From NCBI GenBank assembly GCA_038731605.1, contig JAVYQP010000002.1:62001-126000 (forward strand): DNA of 64,000 nt. Reading direction: 5' to 3'. Shown in pieces: positions 49,717 to 58,840 of the stretch. How positions within the stretch are numbered: the stretch's first letter is position 1; every line of letters begins with the position of its first letter. Position numbers and translations under genes: made by a program. The DNA is from WYZ-LMO2 sp038731605 (GTDB lineage Archaea > Halobacteriota > Archaeoglobi > Archaeoglobales > Archaeoglobaceae). The notes under the pieces are model-generated. The model was not told the DNA's origin. It saw only the letters and a list, made by a program, of their open reading frames with translations, and made no database searches.

Positions 49717-50868
49717 TTGGCTTCAAATGTGAACAGTCTTCCGCTCTTCGTTTCAATAATCATAGCCTTGGTTCTTGCAAGGAAGATCGGGATCGGTTTC
49801 TCGCTCCTCATAGCGTCGCTCTTTCTCGGGTTTTCGACCATAGGGCTTAAAATCGACCTGATCCAGTGCTACTTCCAATTACAAAGTCTCGAGATTATTT
49901 CGCTCGTTTTTCTCACATACTCGCTCGCAAACCTCATGGACAAGTTGGGGATGCTTGAAAAAGTCTCGGAATGGCTGAACAACTCCTTTGGCTCTGTAAG
50001 CATCGCTTTGATACCGCTCGTCATCGGTTTGATTCCGATGCCAGCTGGAGCTCTGGTTTCTGCCTCGATGCTTTTACCTGTCGTGAAGAACGCAAGGATC
50101 TCCGCTGAAAGGCTTACGATCATAAACTACTGGTTCCGTCACGTTTGGACGCCAATCTGGCCTTTGTATCCGTCGGTTATAATCGCCCTTGCAGTTCTTG
50201 GGGTAAATTACGAGAGTTATCTGCACTCCACTCTGCCGATTGCGATCGTATCCTTCTTCGCAGGACTTTTTTTGTTGCACAGGCTTCGCTTTAGCTTCAA
50301 GCCTCGAGAACTGAGAAAACTCCTCTTAAACCTATACCCGATACTCGTTTTGATAGCCCTATTTTTGACAACGAAGACTCTTTTGCTGTCGATTGCGGTT
50401 GCGATTGCGCTTGTTGTGTTCCACAAAAAGCCAAGCATTGAACTCTTGAAGCAAATTCTTAAAAAGTCGCTTGATCTTCGAATCTTTGCTTTGGTCTTTG
50501 CGGTGATGGGATACAAGAGCATAATCCAGCTGAGCAACTCCGCACAACTTCTTTACTCGGACCTCAGCTTCTTACCAATGCAGATCACAGCCTTCGCAGT
50601 CTCTTTCCTCGTCGGATTTGCGACGGGTATAGAGATGAGCTATTCGTCAATTTCGCTACCGATTTTTCACGAGTTCGCCGAAGAACCGAGGAACTTGCTG
50701 TTGCTGATAACCGCTGGCTTCTTTGGCGTAATGCTTTCGCCGTTCCATCTGTGCTATGCTTTAACTGTTGAGTTCTTCAAGGCGGACTTCGCAAAGTGTT
50801 ACAAGATTCTCCTTAAGCTCGTAATCCCCGTTGTGCTCGTCCTTCTCCTTTTGAGCATGGTTTACTGA
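49717..50868 (+). CDS. DUF401 family membrane protein
   Basis: An integral membrane protein of about 380 residues with ten or so hydrophobic helices. The DUF401 hallmark region reads LIPLVIGLIPMPAGALVSASMLLP (split over about 95-118), then NYWFRHVWTPIWPLYPSVII (about 136-155). It is related in build to CitM/Ion-transporter-like permeases; the substrate is unknown. It could start at TTG 49717 or, better placed after a TATA-like GCTTAAATAT at 49702-49711, at GTG 49729. It is divergent to fdhD across 56 nt. Confidence 0.8.
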   Translation: MASNVNSLPLFVSIIIALVLARKIGIGFSLLIASLFLGFSTIGLKIDLIQCYFQLQSLEIISLVFLTYSLANLMDKLGMLEKVSEWLNNSFGSVSIALIPLVIGLIPMPAGALVSASMLLPVVKNARISAERLTIINYWFRHVWTPIWPLYPSVIIALAVLGVNYESYLHSTLPIAIVSFFAGLFLLHRLRFSFKPRELRKLLLNLYPILVLIALFLTTKTLLLSIAVAIALVVFHKKPSIELLKQILKKSLDLRIFALVFAVMGYKSIIQLSNSAQLLYSDLSFLPMQITAFAVSFLVGFATGIEMSYSSISLPIFHEFAEEPRNLLLLITAGFFGVMLSPFHLCYALTVEFFKADFAKCYKILLKLVIPVVLVLLLLSMVY

Positions 50869-50959
50869 ATGCGTTGTTCAAACACAAAGAGATTGATAGC
50901 TGAAAAGTCAGGACACAAAAAATTTTAATCGGAACGACGATCGAGGACAAGGTGGTTCA

Positions 50960-53197
50960 ATGCCCGTGCTTTGGTTGAGCGATGTAGATAAAAACGACAT
51001 TCCCGTTGTTGGAGGTAAAGCTGCAAACCTCGGGGAGCTAATGAGGATCGAAATTCCCGTTCCAGATGGGTTCGTTGTTGATGCAAGAGCTTTTAAGGAC
51101 TTTATAAGTAGCACTGGGCTAAAGGACAAGATATACCCGCTACTCCGTAATCTCAACGTTGAGAACACTGAGGAGCTGAACAGGGTATCGGAAGAGATCA
51201 GAAGAATGGTGTCCGAAGCGAAGATGCCAAAGGACATCGAGATGGAAATAAGAAAAGCATACAGGGAGCTCGGTGATGGAAAAGACGTGTTTGTTGCAAT
51301 AAGAAGCTCTGCAACCGCAGAAGATTTGCCTGATGCAAGCTTCGCTGGACAACAGGACACGTATCTAAACGTCAAAGGTGAAGACAACGTGGTCGAGAAA
51401 GTAAAAGCCTGCTGGGGGAGCCTTTTCACGCCGAGAGCAATTTACTACCGAGTTCAGAAGGGTTTCAGACACGAGGACGTCAGCATTGCTGTGGTCGTGC
51501 AGAAGATGGTGAACAGCGAAAAAAGCGGGGTAATGTTCACATCGCATCCAGTCACGGGAGAGAAGAAGTGCGTGATCGAGGCAGTCTTCGGGCTTGGGGA
51601 AGCGATCGTCAGTGGGCTCGTGACTCCGGACACTTATGTCTATGACAGGGTCAAGAGGAGGCTTGAGGAGGTAAAGATTGCGGAGAAGAAGTTCATGATC
51701 GTTAGAAGGAACGGGAACGAGAAAGTCGAACTCGGGGAGAAGGGAAAAGAAAGGGTTTTGAGCGATGAAGAGATAAAGAGGCTTGTAGACTTGGGAGAGC
51801 TCATAGAAGAGCACTATGGGAAACCGCAGGACGTTGAATGGGCGATCGAGGGTGGAGAAATTTACATCGTTCAGTCAAGACCGATAACAACCATAAGGGA
51901 AGTCGAGAAGGAGGAGGTTGCAGAAGCTGGAAAGATTTTGCTCAAGGGTCTTGGCGCATCTCCGGGAATTGCGGTGGGGGAGGTGAAGATAGTTTCGAGC
52001 GAGAAGGACATAGGAAAGGTGAGGGAAGGCGACGTGTTGGTTGCGGTGATGACGACCCCAGACATGGTTCCAGCGATGAAGAGGGCTTCTGCAATCGTAA
52101 CAGACGAAGGAGGGATGACCTGTCATGCGGCAATCGTTTCAAGGGAGCTCGGAGTCCCTGCGGTTGTTGGAACGAAAAGCGCAACAAAAGTTCTCAAGGA
52201 TGGAATGCTCGTAACCGTTGACGGCGAGAAGGGAGTCGTTTACCTCGGGAAGCTCGAGGTTGCGAAGAAAGAAGAAACGAGATTTGCAACCGCACCGATA
52301 ATAACCGCTACCGAAATAAAGGTCAACATCTCTATGCCCGACGCTGCGGAAAGGGTTGCGAAGGAGACAAACGCAGACGGCGTTGGACTTTTCAGAATCG
52401 AACACATGATTTTATCGCTTGAAAAGCATCCGATGAAGTTCATAAAAGACGGGGAGATAGAGAAATACGTGGACCTCATCTACAACGAGATGAAAAAGGT
52501 CGTCAAGGCTTTTTATCCGAAGCCCGTTTGGATAAGAACGATCGACGCCCCGACTGACGAGTTCAGGGCAATGGAAGGTGGTGAAGATGAGCCGATCGAA
52601 GCAAATCCGATGCTCGGGTTCCGTGGCATTCGCAGAGATCTTGCGGAGGAAGCGCATTTCAGAGCCGAGATGAGGGCGATAAAGAAGTTGATCGACGAAG
52701 GTTACACGAACATCGGCATAATGTTGCCGTTAATCGTTGTTCCAGAGGAGATTAGGAAGGCTAAGAGGATCGCCGAGGAGGAGGGAATTCCGCTCGACAA
52801 AATCGAGTTCGGGATCATGGTCGAAACCCCTGCTGCGGCGTTGATCATCGAAGACCTCATTAAGGAGGGAATAGACTTTATAAGCCTTGGAACGAACGAT
52901 TTAACGCAATACACACTCGCAGTTGACAGAAACAACGAGAACGTCGCTTATCTCTACGATGAAATGCATCCTGCGGTGATGAAGCTGATCGAAAGGACTA
53001 TTAGGATATGCAAGGAGCATGGAGTCAAGACTTCGATCTGTGGGCAGGCTGGAAGTTACCCGCATGTTGTAGAGAAGCTTGTTGAACTCGGAATCGACAG
53101 CATTTCTGCAAACCCGGATGCGGTGAACAAGATAAGGGAAGTCGTTGCGAGGGTTGAAAGGAAGATAATGCTCGAAAAGCTCAGAAAGCTGAAGTAA
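50960..53197 (+). CDS. ppsA: Phosphoenolpyruvate synthase
   Basis: PpsA makes PEP from pyruvate and ATP for gluconeogenesis. At 745 residues it is full length: an ATP-grasp start with GGKAANLGELMRIEIPVPDG (about 17-36) and RSSATAEDLPDASFAGQQDTYL (split over about 115-136), the phosphohistidine domain with EGGMTCHAAIVSRELGVPA (His about 387), and the PEP-binding barrel (about 455-740) with GVGLFRIEHM and TSICGQAGSYP. It stands alone and ends convergently with the TctA-type gene 3 nt away. Confidence 0.97.
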   Translation: MPVLWLSDVDKNDIPVVGGKAANLGELMRIEIPVPDGFVVDARAFKDFISSTGLKDKIYPLLRNLNVENTEELNRVSEEIRRMVSEAKMPKDIEMEIRKAYRELGDGKDVFVAIRSSATAEDLPDASFAGQQDTYLNVKGEDNVVEKVKACWGSLFTPRAIYYRVQKGFRHEDVSIAVVVQKMVNSEKSGVMFTSHPVTGEKKCVIEAVFGLGEAIVSGLVTPDTYVYDRVKRRLEEVKIAEKKFMIVRRNGNEKVELGEKGKERVLSDEEIKRLVDLGELIEEHYGKPQDVEWAIEGGEIYIVQSRPITTIREVEKEEVAEAGKILLKGLGASPGIAVGEVKIVSSEKDIGKVREGDVLVAVMTTPDMVPAMKRASAIVTDEGGMTCHAAIVSRELGVPAVVGTKSATKVLKDGMLVTVDGEKGVVYLGKLEVAKKEETRFATAPIITATEIKVNISMPDAAERVAKETNADGVGLFRIEHMILSLEKHPMKFIKDGEIEKYVDLIYNEMKKVVKAFYPKPVWIRTIDAPTDEFRAMEGGEDEPIEANPMLGFRGIRRDLAEEAHFRAEMRAIKKLIDEGYTNIGIMLPLIVVPEEIRKAKRIAEEEGIPLDKIEFGIMVETPAAALIIEDLIKEGIDFISLGTNDLTQYTLAVDRNNENVAYLYDEMHPAVMKLIERTIRICKEHGVKTSICGQAGSYPHVVEKLVELGIDSISANPDAVNKIREVVARVERKIMLEKLRKLK

Positions 53198-53200
53198 TTT

Positions 53201-54424
53201 TTAAAATTTTATTAACCCGAAATAATAAAGCGTTAGCGGGAAAATCAGACAGCCCATGCAGTTCACCCTTCTCACTCCGAGGTAAGCGGTTGCAAGCCCT
53301 GTTGGGATCGCAGTGATGAAGATTGCGAGCCCGAAAAGTCCTGTGAAAGCTAAGACGATTGCGACTAAAAAGAACAAGACTGCGATCGATAGCTTTCTCG
53401 AGTCAATCGAGGACAGCTTCTTCGCAAATCCATAGCCTACCAAAATCGTCGCAAAGAACGCAAGAATCCCGGAGATCGTTGCAAGGATCACGATCTGCGA
53501 AAAATCCGGGATTAGTTTCAAGGACTTCAAAGCATCCGCTGCACCGCTACGTGTTTTTCCTGCAGTGATCAGCATGAAGAAGCACAGGATTGCGTTTGCA
53601 GTGTTCGCTGAGCTCAGCGCTGAGATGTAGTTCTCCCTACTCCTCTCTCGAAGTGTGGCGAGGACTGTTGCGACCCCACTACTTATCCCCGGGAAGATAG
53701 AAACAAAGAACCCAGCCAAAGCGCCACGTAGAACAGAATAAATTTCGGGCAACTCAAAGCGAAGTCTTTGCTCAGGCAACTTCGCAGAGCTTGAACTCGA
53801 GAGCAGGAGCACAGGAGCGCCGAAAAGCCCAGTTAACAACGGAAGCAAAACGCTTCCAGCAGGGGTTATTTCAGCAAGTTTCGAGTTTTTTAACGCCACA
53901 ACTCCAAGAAATCCCGAGATTAAAAATACGAGAAGAGCGTAGAGCCTTTTTCTCCATGCAGAAAGGCTTCCTTCGAACTCTTCGCCTCGTTCGCTCATTA
54001 TCAGCAGAATTGAAATCGAAAGCAAGACGAAAGGCGTGATTCTTTTGAAGAGATCGTAGTTTTGACCGACGAAAACAGCGGTTGCAAAGAGGGGAAGGCT
54101 TATGAAGATTGCGAAGAGCGATGAAAGGCAAGAAATGCTTAGTGCAGAAAATCCCTTTCCCTCGAGGACCATTTCATGCGTCGGCAAGACTGCGATCGCG
54201 GTGTCCTCGCTCGGAACCCCTATGAATATCGTTGGAACTATGTTTGCTATTGTGTAAGAAATTGCAGAGGTTACAATCATCGCACTCAAATCCTCAGGAG
54301 GGAGGTATAGGCTCAGAACTGCAGAGTTTGCGACTATTATCGATGCGAACGTGTTGCTGTGTATCCCTGGGATGAGCCCAGCGGAAAAACCGAGAAAAGT
54401 CCCGATTAGAGCTCCGATTAACAC
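53201..54424 (-). CDS. TctA-type permease (DUF112)
   Basis: A membrane protein of 407 residues with about ten to twelve helices. Its N-terminal LIGTFLGFSAGLIPGIHSNTFA (about 6-27) contains the GxxxGxxPG turn of the TctA/DUF112 family, and a second copy sits mid-protein (AGFFVSIFPGISSGVAT, about 236-252). VPSEDTAIAVLPTHEM is also typical. Bacterial TctA works with TctB and a binding protein to take up citrate-like acids; no such partners are present, which is common in archaea. Confidence 0.85.
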   Translation of the reverse strand: MLIGALIGTFLGFSAGLIPGIHSNTFASIIVANSAVLSLYLPPEDLSAMIVTSAISYTIANIVPTIFIGVPSEDTAIAVLPTHEMVLEGKGFSALSISCLSSLFAIFISLPLFATAVFVGQNYDLFKRITPFVLLSISILLIMSERGEEFEGSLSAWRKRLYALLVFLISGFLGVVALKNSKLAEITPAGSVLLPLLTGLFGAPVLLLSSSSSAKLPEQRLRFELPEIYSVLRGALAGFFVSIFPGISSGVATVLATLRERSRENYISALSSANTANAILCFFMLITAGKTRSGAADALKSLKLIPDFSQIVILATISGILAFFATILVGYGFAKKLSSIDSRKLSIAVLFFLVAIVLAFTGLFGLAIFITAIPTGLATAYLGVRRVNCMGCLIFPLTLYYFGLIKF

Positions 54425-54493
54425 TTGCGAGCAAAATGCTCGAGCTTAAAAAATTTGCTATCCAGGTTTAATTTTAAAAATTAAAAAATTGGT

Positions 54494-55009
54494 TCACCTA
54501 ACCCTCACCGAAACCGACAAGTCGCTGAAGCTGAATCCCTGCATCGAAACAAACTGAACGTAGGTGACAAGATCGTTAAGCGTCGCATCCACTGCGATCT
54601 GCATTAATCCTTGAGGACTATCCCTTGACTCCAAGGTGACACCGCTCATCGAACCACTGCTTGCTGTTAGGCTCCTTGCCTTGATTAGGACGTCTGTCAG
54701 CGTAGCACTGTTCATCTTGATCTCTGCTATAACCTTTAGCCCGGCTATTTCCATTTCTCTCGTTATCGTTTGCCCCTGTGGGCATTCGAGTGTGTCGATT
54801 TCCTGAACGACGACCGGTAGAATTTCGCTCTCGTTGTAGACGTAGGTGCCTCCATACATCTTAAGTCCACTGATCTCCGCCACTGGTATCTCGATCTTCA
54901 GCGGTCCTGGCATTGGCATGGCTAAAACCATGCCTCCGACCGACATCAACACAAGCAAGCCCATTATGCTCCCCAAACCCGCAACTGCGGCGACGTTAAA
55001 CTTCCTCAC
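54494..55009 (-). CDS. Exported protein, DUF6230-like, third gene of an export cassette
   Basis: A 171-residue secreted protein. It starts at a GTG with GGAGGTGAG 6 nt upstream (MRKFNVAAVAGLG) and has a hydrophobic signal (LVLMSVGGMVLA). The mature part is a series of beta strands with repeating hydrophobic-small pattern: IEIPVAEISGLKMYGGTYVY, EMEIAGLKVIAEIKMNSATL, SGSMSGVTLES. The build recalls the DUF6230 proteins of actinobacteria, which are paired with DUF6114 membrane proteins; here the upstream gene is DUF6114-like. Only the family resemblance is claimed. Confidence 0.55.
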   Translation of the reverse strand: MRKFNVAAVAGLGSIMGLLVLMSVGGMVLAMPMPGPLKIEIPVAEISGLKMYGGTYVYNESEILPVVVQEIDTLECPQGQTITREMEIAGLKVIAEIKMNSATLTDVLIKARSLTASSGSMSGVTLESRDSPQGLMQIAVDATLNDLVTYVQFVSMQGFSFSDLSVSVRVR

Positions 55010-55013
55010 ATTC

Positions 55014-55874
55014 TCACCTCCCGACGAATTCCTTAACCTTTTGGGTTTTTGTCAGAATCAGAGACCTGAGCTTGGTCTCTTCATCTTCATGACCATAAGG
55101 ACTCCAGGAGAACGCATAGGCGCCCGCAATTACTGCGAGCACTGAACCTAAAGCCAACCCCCCTGCAGCGCCGAACCACGATATCGGGCCCATTGCAACC
55201 ATGAGAAGCCCGAGGGATTTTGTTACAAGCGGTCTGGGTGAAACTAAGAGCATGAAGGAACAGTAGATGAGGATTCCGCCATAGATCGCCATGATATACA
55301 TGTTCCCGAGGAAAGCCAGATCGATGAAGAGCAGTAGAGGAAGCATCACAAGAAAGCCTGCGATGAAGCCCAAGTATATCCCCCAGAAGGGGACTCTCTG
55401 TCTAACTGCGATCCACTTTGGTCTCAGTCTTGGAATGTAGCCTATCAACGGCGGGATTAGAATGAGTATTGTAACGAGCGGTGCAACAGCCATTGCGAAC
55501 ATCAAGGCTAAGAGCATTGGCAGAGGTGGTGCTGGGAAAATTCCGAAGAGCATCCCCGAGAGATACAGCAGAATTGCGAGAACGATCGTAACTGCGATCA
55601 ACGTCTCTGTGACGAGAGATGGAACTCTCGTCAAATCGCCAGAGTTTTCGATGTTTTCGATCACTATGAGCCCGATGAACGCAAGGAGGAGCGTCGTTAT
55701 CGTTGGGAACAAGGCTAAGTGTAGCGTTATTAGGTTGGGAATCTCGTAGTGTATAACCCACGCCAATGCGGAGACTAAGATCAGCACCGGGAACACGACC
55801 TTTTTTCGATTCCAAATGTCGAGAAACATGAGCCCAATCTTCGTCGCCTTCTCAATCCAATTCAAGTTGAGCAT
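55014..55874 (-). CDS. Polytopic membrane protein, DUF6114-like
   Basis: A 286-residue protein with about eight hydrophobic helices. The C-terminal half has RVPFWGIYLGFIAGFLVMLP (about 167-186), GGILIYCSFMLLVSPRPL and GAAGGLALGSVLAVIAGAYAFSW (split over about 239-261), which matches the pattern I know from actinobacterial DUF6114 proteins (RPFWGG...; F.P; GG...G..GG..AFAW). The N-terminal half has its own helix group. It lies between two secreted-protein genes, 4 nt and 7 nt away, each with a GGAGGTGAG-type ribosome site, so the three are one operon. Confidence 0.6.
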   Translation of the reverse strand: MLNLNWIEKATKIGLMFLDIWNRKKVVFPVLILVSALAWVIHYEIPNLITLHLALFPTITTLLLAFIGLIVIENIENSGDLTRVPSLVTETLIAVTIVLAILLYLSGMLFGIFPAPPLPMLLALMFAMAVAPLVTILILIPPLIGYIPRLRPKWIAVRQRVPFWGIYLGFIAGFLVMLPLLLFIDLAFLGNMYIMAIYGGILIYCSFMLLVSPRPLVTKSLGLLMVAMGPISWFGAAGGLALGSVLAVIAGAYAFSWSPYGHEDEETKLRSLILTKTQKVKEFVGR

Positions 55875-55881
55875 TTTTTTC

Positions 55882-56334
55882 TCACCTCCAAACCTGCAAA
55901 CCCTTAAAGCTCATACCGCCCGTTTTCATTTCACTTGCGCAGATGTAGACGTTCCTCCAAACGACTTCCTTTCCAGTTATCAATTTCAAAAGCTGATCTA
56001 AGCTTGTTATGGTCTCACCGAGGATCGATAAGAGGGATATCTTCATTTCTGCTCTTGGAGTTGTTATCTCGCTTGCTTTTATCGTTACAAGCCTTTTTAT
56101 CTCGGCGTTTTTCATGACCACGTTTTCGGCGACAATCTCTCCTTGCAGTAGGTCGCCCACAACTTTCAAAAGGCTCTTCAGATACTCTGCGATGTTATCT
56201 GTTTCGATGGGCAAGTTGAAGCGCATTTCTTCTGCCTTGATTTCAACGGTCGTGATACACCTCGCAGTAGCCGGGGTTATTAGTGCAACCACTGCGAGGA
56301 TTCCGAGACACATGATCGCAAGATATCTCCCCAT
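55882..56334 (-). CDS. Exported protein, first gene of the export cassette
   Basis: A 150-residue secreted protein with a clear signal peptide (LAIMCLGILAVVALITPATA). The mature part repeats short strands of the form EIKAEEMRFNL, AENVVMKNAEIKRLVTIKASEIT and VYICASEMKTGGMSF, a stacked-strand pattern similar to the third cassette gene. It has two cysteines. It is the promoter-proximal gene, with a TATA box and a double GTAATTAC motif upstream. No family name is known to me. Confidence 0.6.
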   Translation of the reverse strand: MGRYLAIMCLGILAVVALITPATARCITTVEIKAEEMRFNLPIETDNIAEYLKSLLKVVGDLLQGEIVAENVVMKNAEIKRLVTIKASEITTPRAEMKISLLSILGETITSLDQLLKLITGKEVVWRNVYICASEMKTGGMSFKGLQVWR

Positions 56335-56356
56335 CTCATCACCCAGTTGCAGTGTG

Positions 56357-56402
56357 GTAATTACACTTCTGTAATTACGTTTCTTATTAATTGGTATATA
56401 AA
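56357..56402 (-). promoter_or_regulatory. Promoter and candidate operator of the export cassette
   Basis: On the minus strand the TATA-like element GTTTATATACC (56392-56402) is followed by two identical 8-bp palindromes GTAATTAC, at 56371-56378 and 56357-56364, 14 nt centre to centre. They would lie at or just behind the transcription start, the usual place for an archaeal repressor. Confidence 0.5.
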
Positions 56403-56495
56403 CTTATCGATTTTTGACGTGTTAAATCATTAAAATCATTATCAACATCATGAGCTAACTCGAAAACTTTTTAATGGACGTTCTCAAAAAATGCT

Positions 56496-57926
56496 ATGGC
56501 TACGCTAACGTCTTTGCTCTGGGTTGCTTTGGCTTTGATGGCTTTTCCCCACGGGGATAAGATCTTCACAACTCCTGAAACTTGTCTCGAATGTCACAAG
56601 CTTTTTTACGATGATTGGTCACAGAGCATGCATTCGAACGCCTTAAAAGATCCCTACTTCATTGCGAAACTCAGCAACGAGGCAATCAGGGGGAGATTTG
56701 TCGAAGAAGAATGTGCAAGATGCCATACTCCGACTGCTAAAATCCAAGCAAAGCTCGAAGGTAGAGAAGCGACGATTCTTCGAGGTGGATTCTCGAACCC
56801 ATCTAACGAGTTCTACGAATTCGCCATTGACGGCGTTTCTTGCACGCTTTGCCACCAAATAAAGAGATCTGCAATCAATGCGGGCTATTCAATAGATCTG
56901 GTTTCAAAGAAACCGAATCGTGCAATTTACGGACCCTTTATCCCTGCGTTTGGCATAGAGATGTATAGGAGTGCGGGTTACTTTCCAACTAAATCTCAGC
57001 AATTTCTGAAAGCAGATTTTTGCGGGAATTGTCATGTCGTTTACACACCGATTGTTGAGGGAGAGGAGATAATTGGCTACTTCCCAGAGCAGACGACCTT
57101 CTTCGAGTGGAAAAACAGCTTATACAATCCCGAAAAGCCCTGTCAAGTTTGCCATCTGAAGCCAAGCAGAGCAAAGGTTTCCACGATCCCCGGGAATCTA
57201 TTCGAGAGAGACATTAAGCACCACTACTTCTCTGGAGCGAACTCGTTGATTCTAAGAGTTTTGGGAGATCACGAGGGGGCGAAGAGGGCTGAGGACATTT
57301 TGAAATCTTCCGCTAAGGTTGAAATCATATCGGTGAAGACTAACGATGGCTCAATCGAATTTGTCGTGGAAATAGAAAACTATGCTGGGCACAAGTTTCC
57401 CACGGGCTTTCCATCGAGGAGAGCGATAGTTCACGTTCTCGTGGAGGACAAAAATGGTATCGTTTTTGAATCTGGAAGGATCTTGAGCGATGGCAGAGTT
57501 GTTGGTGAAGACTTCCCAGAGAAACACTACGACTTCATAGATTCCGAGGACAAAGTGCAGATCTACGAGAGTATAATGGCTGACAAAGACGGAACTCCTA
57601 CAACCGATTTGCTCAAGGCTTCGAGATATATAAAGGACAACAGGATTTTACCAAAAGGCTTCAACAAGTCTTCTGCGCATCCAGACACGGTTCCCAAGGG
57701 AGTAGAAGACGACAACTTCTCGCCGGGCTACGATAGGGTAACATACTTGGTTAAGAAGAACTACACCAAGCCGTTGAAGATCAAGGTTGAGCTATACTAC
57801 CAAACGATCTCAAGCCAATTCCTCGAGAGTCTCCGGGAAACAAACGAAGTAACTGAGTTCAGAGAGAGGCTCAGGGGGTTTGCCTTAACGACTCTCGTGG
57901 ACTCAGACGAGGCTATAATCTCTTAG
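56496..57926 (+). CDS. Pentaheme c-type cytochrome
   Basis: A 476-residue exported cytochrome. After a signal peptide (SLLWVALALMAFP) there are five CxxCH heme-binding motifs: CLECH (about 29), CARCH (about 72), CTLCH (about 115), CGNCH (about 175) and CQVCH (about 215). The remaining 250 residues are a beta-rich domain (VEIENYAGHKFPTGFPSRRAIVHV, where HKFPTG recalls hydroxylamine-reductase-like or cyt c554-type proteins). A TATA-like CTTTTTAATGG about 25 nt upstream suggests a leaderless start at 56496. Likely part of an extracellular or membrane-bound electron pathway such as metal or nitrogen-oxide respiration. Confidence 0.85.
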   Translation: MATLTSLLWVALALMAFPHGDKIFTTPETCLECHKLFYDDWSQSMHSNALKDPYFIAKLSNEAIRGRFVEEECARCHTPTAKIQAKLEGREATILRGGFSNPSNEFYEFAIDGVSCTLCHQIKRSAINAGYSIDLVSKKPNRAIYGPFIPAFGIEMYRSAGYFPTKSQQFLKADFCGNCHVVYTPIVEGEEIIGYFPEQTTFFEWKNSLYNPEKPCQVCHLKPSRAKVSTIPGNLFERDIKHHYFSGANSLILRVLGDHEGAKRAEDILKSSAKVEIISVKTNDGSIEFVVEIENYAGHKFPTGFPSRRAIVHVLVEDKNGIVFESGRILSDGRVVGEDFPEKHYDFIDSEDKVQIYESIMADKDGTPTTDLLKASRYIKDNRILPKGFNKSSAHPDTVPKGVEDDNFSPGYDRVTYLVKKNYTKPLKIKVELYYQTISSQFLESLRETNEVTEFRERLRGFALTTLVDSDEAIIS

Positions 57927-58840
57927 GCTTCGAGATCGACAATCCTCAAAGCGTAACCTCCAACTTTGGCAAAACCGTCTTCGAAACTTCCTTTCTCTAT
58001 TTTTTGCCTTCTGATAATTCCCTTCGGACTCTCCCCCAATATCATGTCGGCGACGTTTATAGCGTATGCCCTTTCGAAGGCTACGCAGGGGGTCGTAATC
58101 CTTGCATTCACCTCAATGACGTAGGGCTGATCCGAGTAAACAACGTCAACGCCTACGTAACCGTTTAACCCCTTTATCGCTTCGACCGCATCCATCGCAA
58201 CCTCGCAAACCTCCATCGCTTCTCTTTCTGAGATCCTTGCGGGAACGATTGCACCGTTGTAGCGGAAATCTTTGATCAGCTGTTCGTTCACACTAACCGC
58301 CCTGATTTCGTCGGATACGATTAAACTAACGCTCAAGTTCTTGCCATTCACAAACTCTTGAGCAATATATCCCTTTGGCACCTCGGAAGAGAACCTTATG
58401 CCTTCCCCTCCGCAACTGACCCTTGGTTTGACCAAAAAACTATCTCCGAGATTTTTTTTCGAGGTTTTTGGCATTAGAACTTTCCTTCTCAGCCTCTTGT
58501 AGAGTCTCCACTTGTCGGATGTTACCGCAATAGCTTTGCTCGAAGATCCGAGGTTTTCGCAATACTTCTCAGCTTTTTTTGTCAAATTAAGTAGAGTATA
58601 ATCATCTTCGGGGGCGACGATCAAAAAAGAGTCTGCCTTTTCCAAGTAGCTCTCGATCTCATCGAGTTTTCCCTCTGGAAGATCGAAATGATCTTTGAAC
58701 TTGCCCCTCACAAAGCCTATGACTTCAAAGTGTTTTGAAAAACCCGCTAAAAGCGTTTTGAACATTGCAACGCCTTCGACCGCTATCTGCTCGGGGACTT
58801 CATCACCGCAGGTTGCGAACTCGAAGAGGAAAAGTTTCAT
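57923..58840 (-). CDS. ATP-grasp ligase, MfnD-like (tyramine-glutamate ligase)
   Basis: A 305-residue ATP-grasp enzyme. The start MKLFLFEFATCGDEVPEQIAVEG (split over 1-23) is characteristic of the MfnD group, which joins tyramine to glutamate for methanofuran. The ATP-grasp loop is FLVKPRVSCGGEGIRFSSEV (about 133-152), and the catalytic/Mg region is VGVDVVYSDQPYVIEVNARITTP (split over about 237-259). Gene order: it overlaps the end of the NYN-domain gene. Methanofuran is expected in Archaeoglobales, which supports the guess; other ATP-grasp ligases cannot be excluded. Confidence 0.65.
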   Translation of the reverse strand: MKLFLFEFATCGDEVPEQIAVEGVAMFKTLLAGFSKHFEVIGFVRGKFKDHFDLPEGKLDEIESYLEKADSFLIVAPEDDYTLLNLTKKAEKYCENLGSSSKAIAVTSDKWRLYKRLRRKVLMPKTSKKNLGDSFLVKPRVSCGGEGIRFSSEVPKGYIAQEFVNGKNLSVSLIVSDEIRAVSVNEQLIKDFRYNGAIVPARISEREAMEVCEVAMDAVEAIKGLNGYVGVDVVYSDQPYVIEVNARITTPCVAFERAYAINVADMILGESPKGIIRRQKIEKGSFEDGFAKVGGYALRIVDLEA

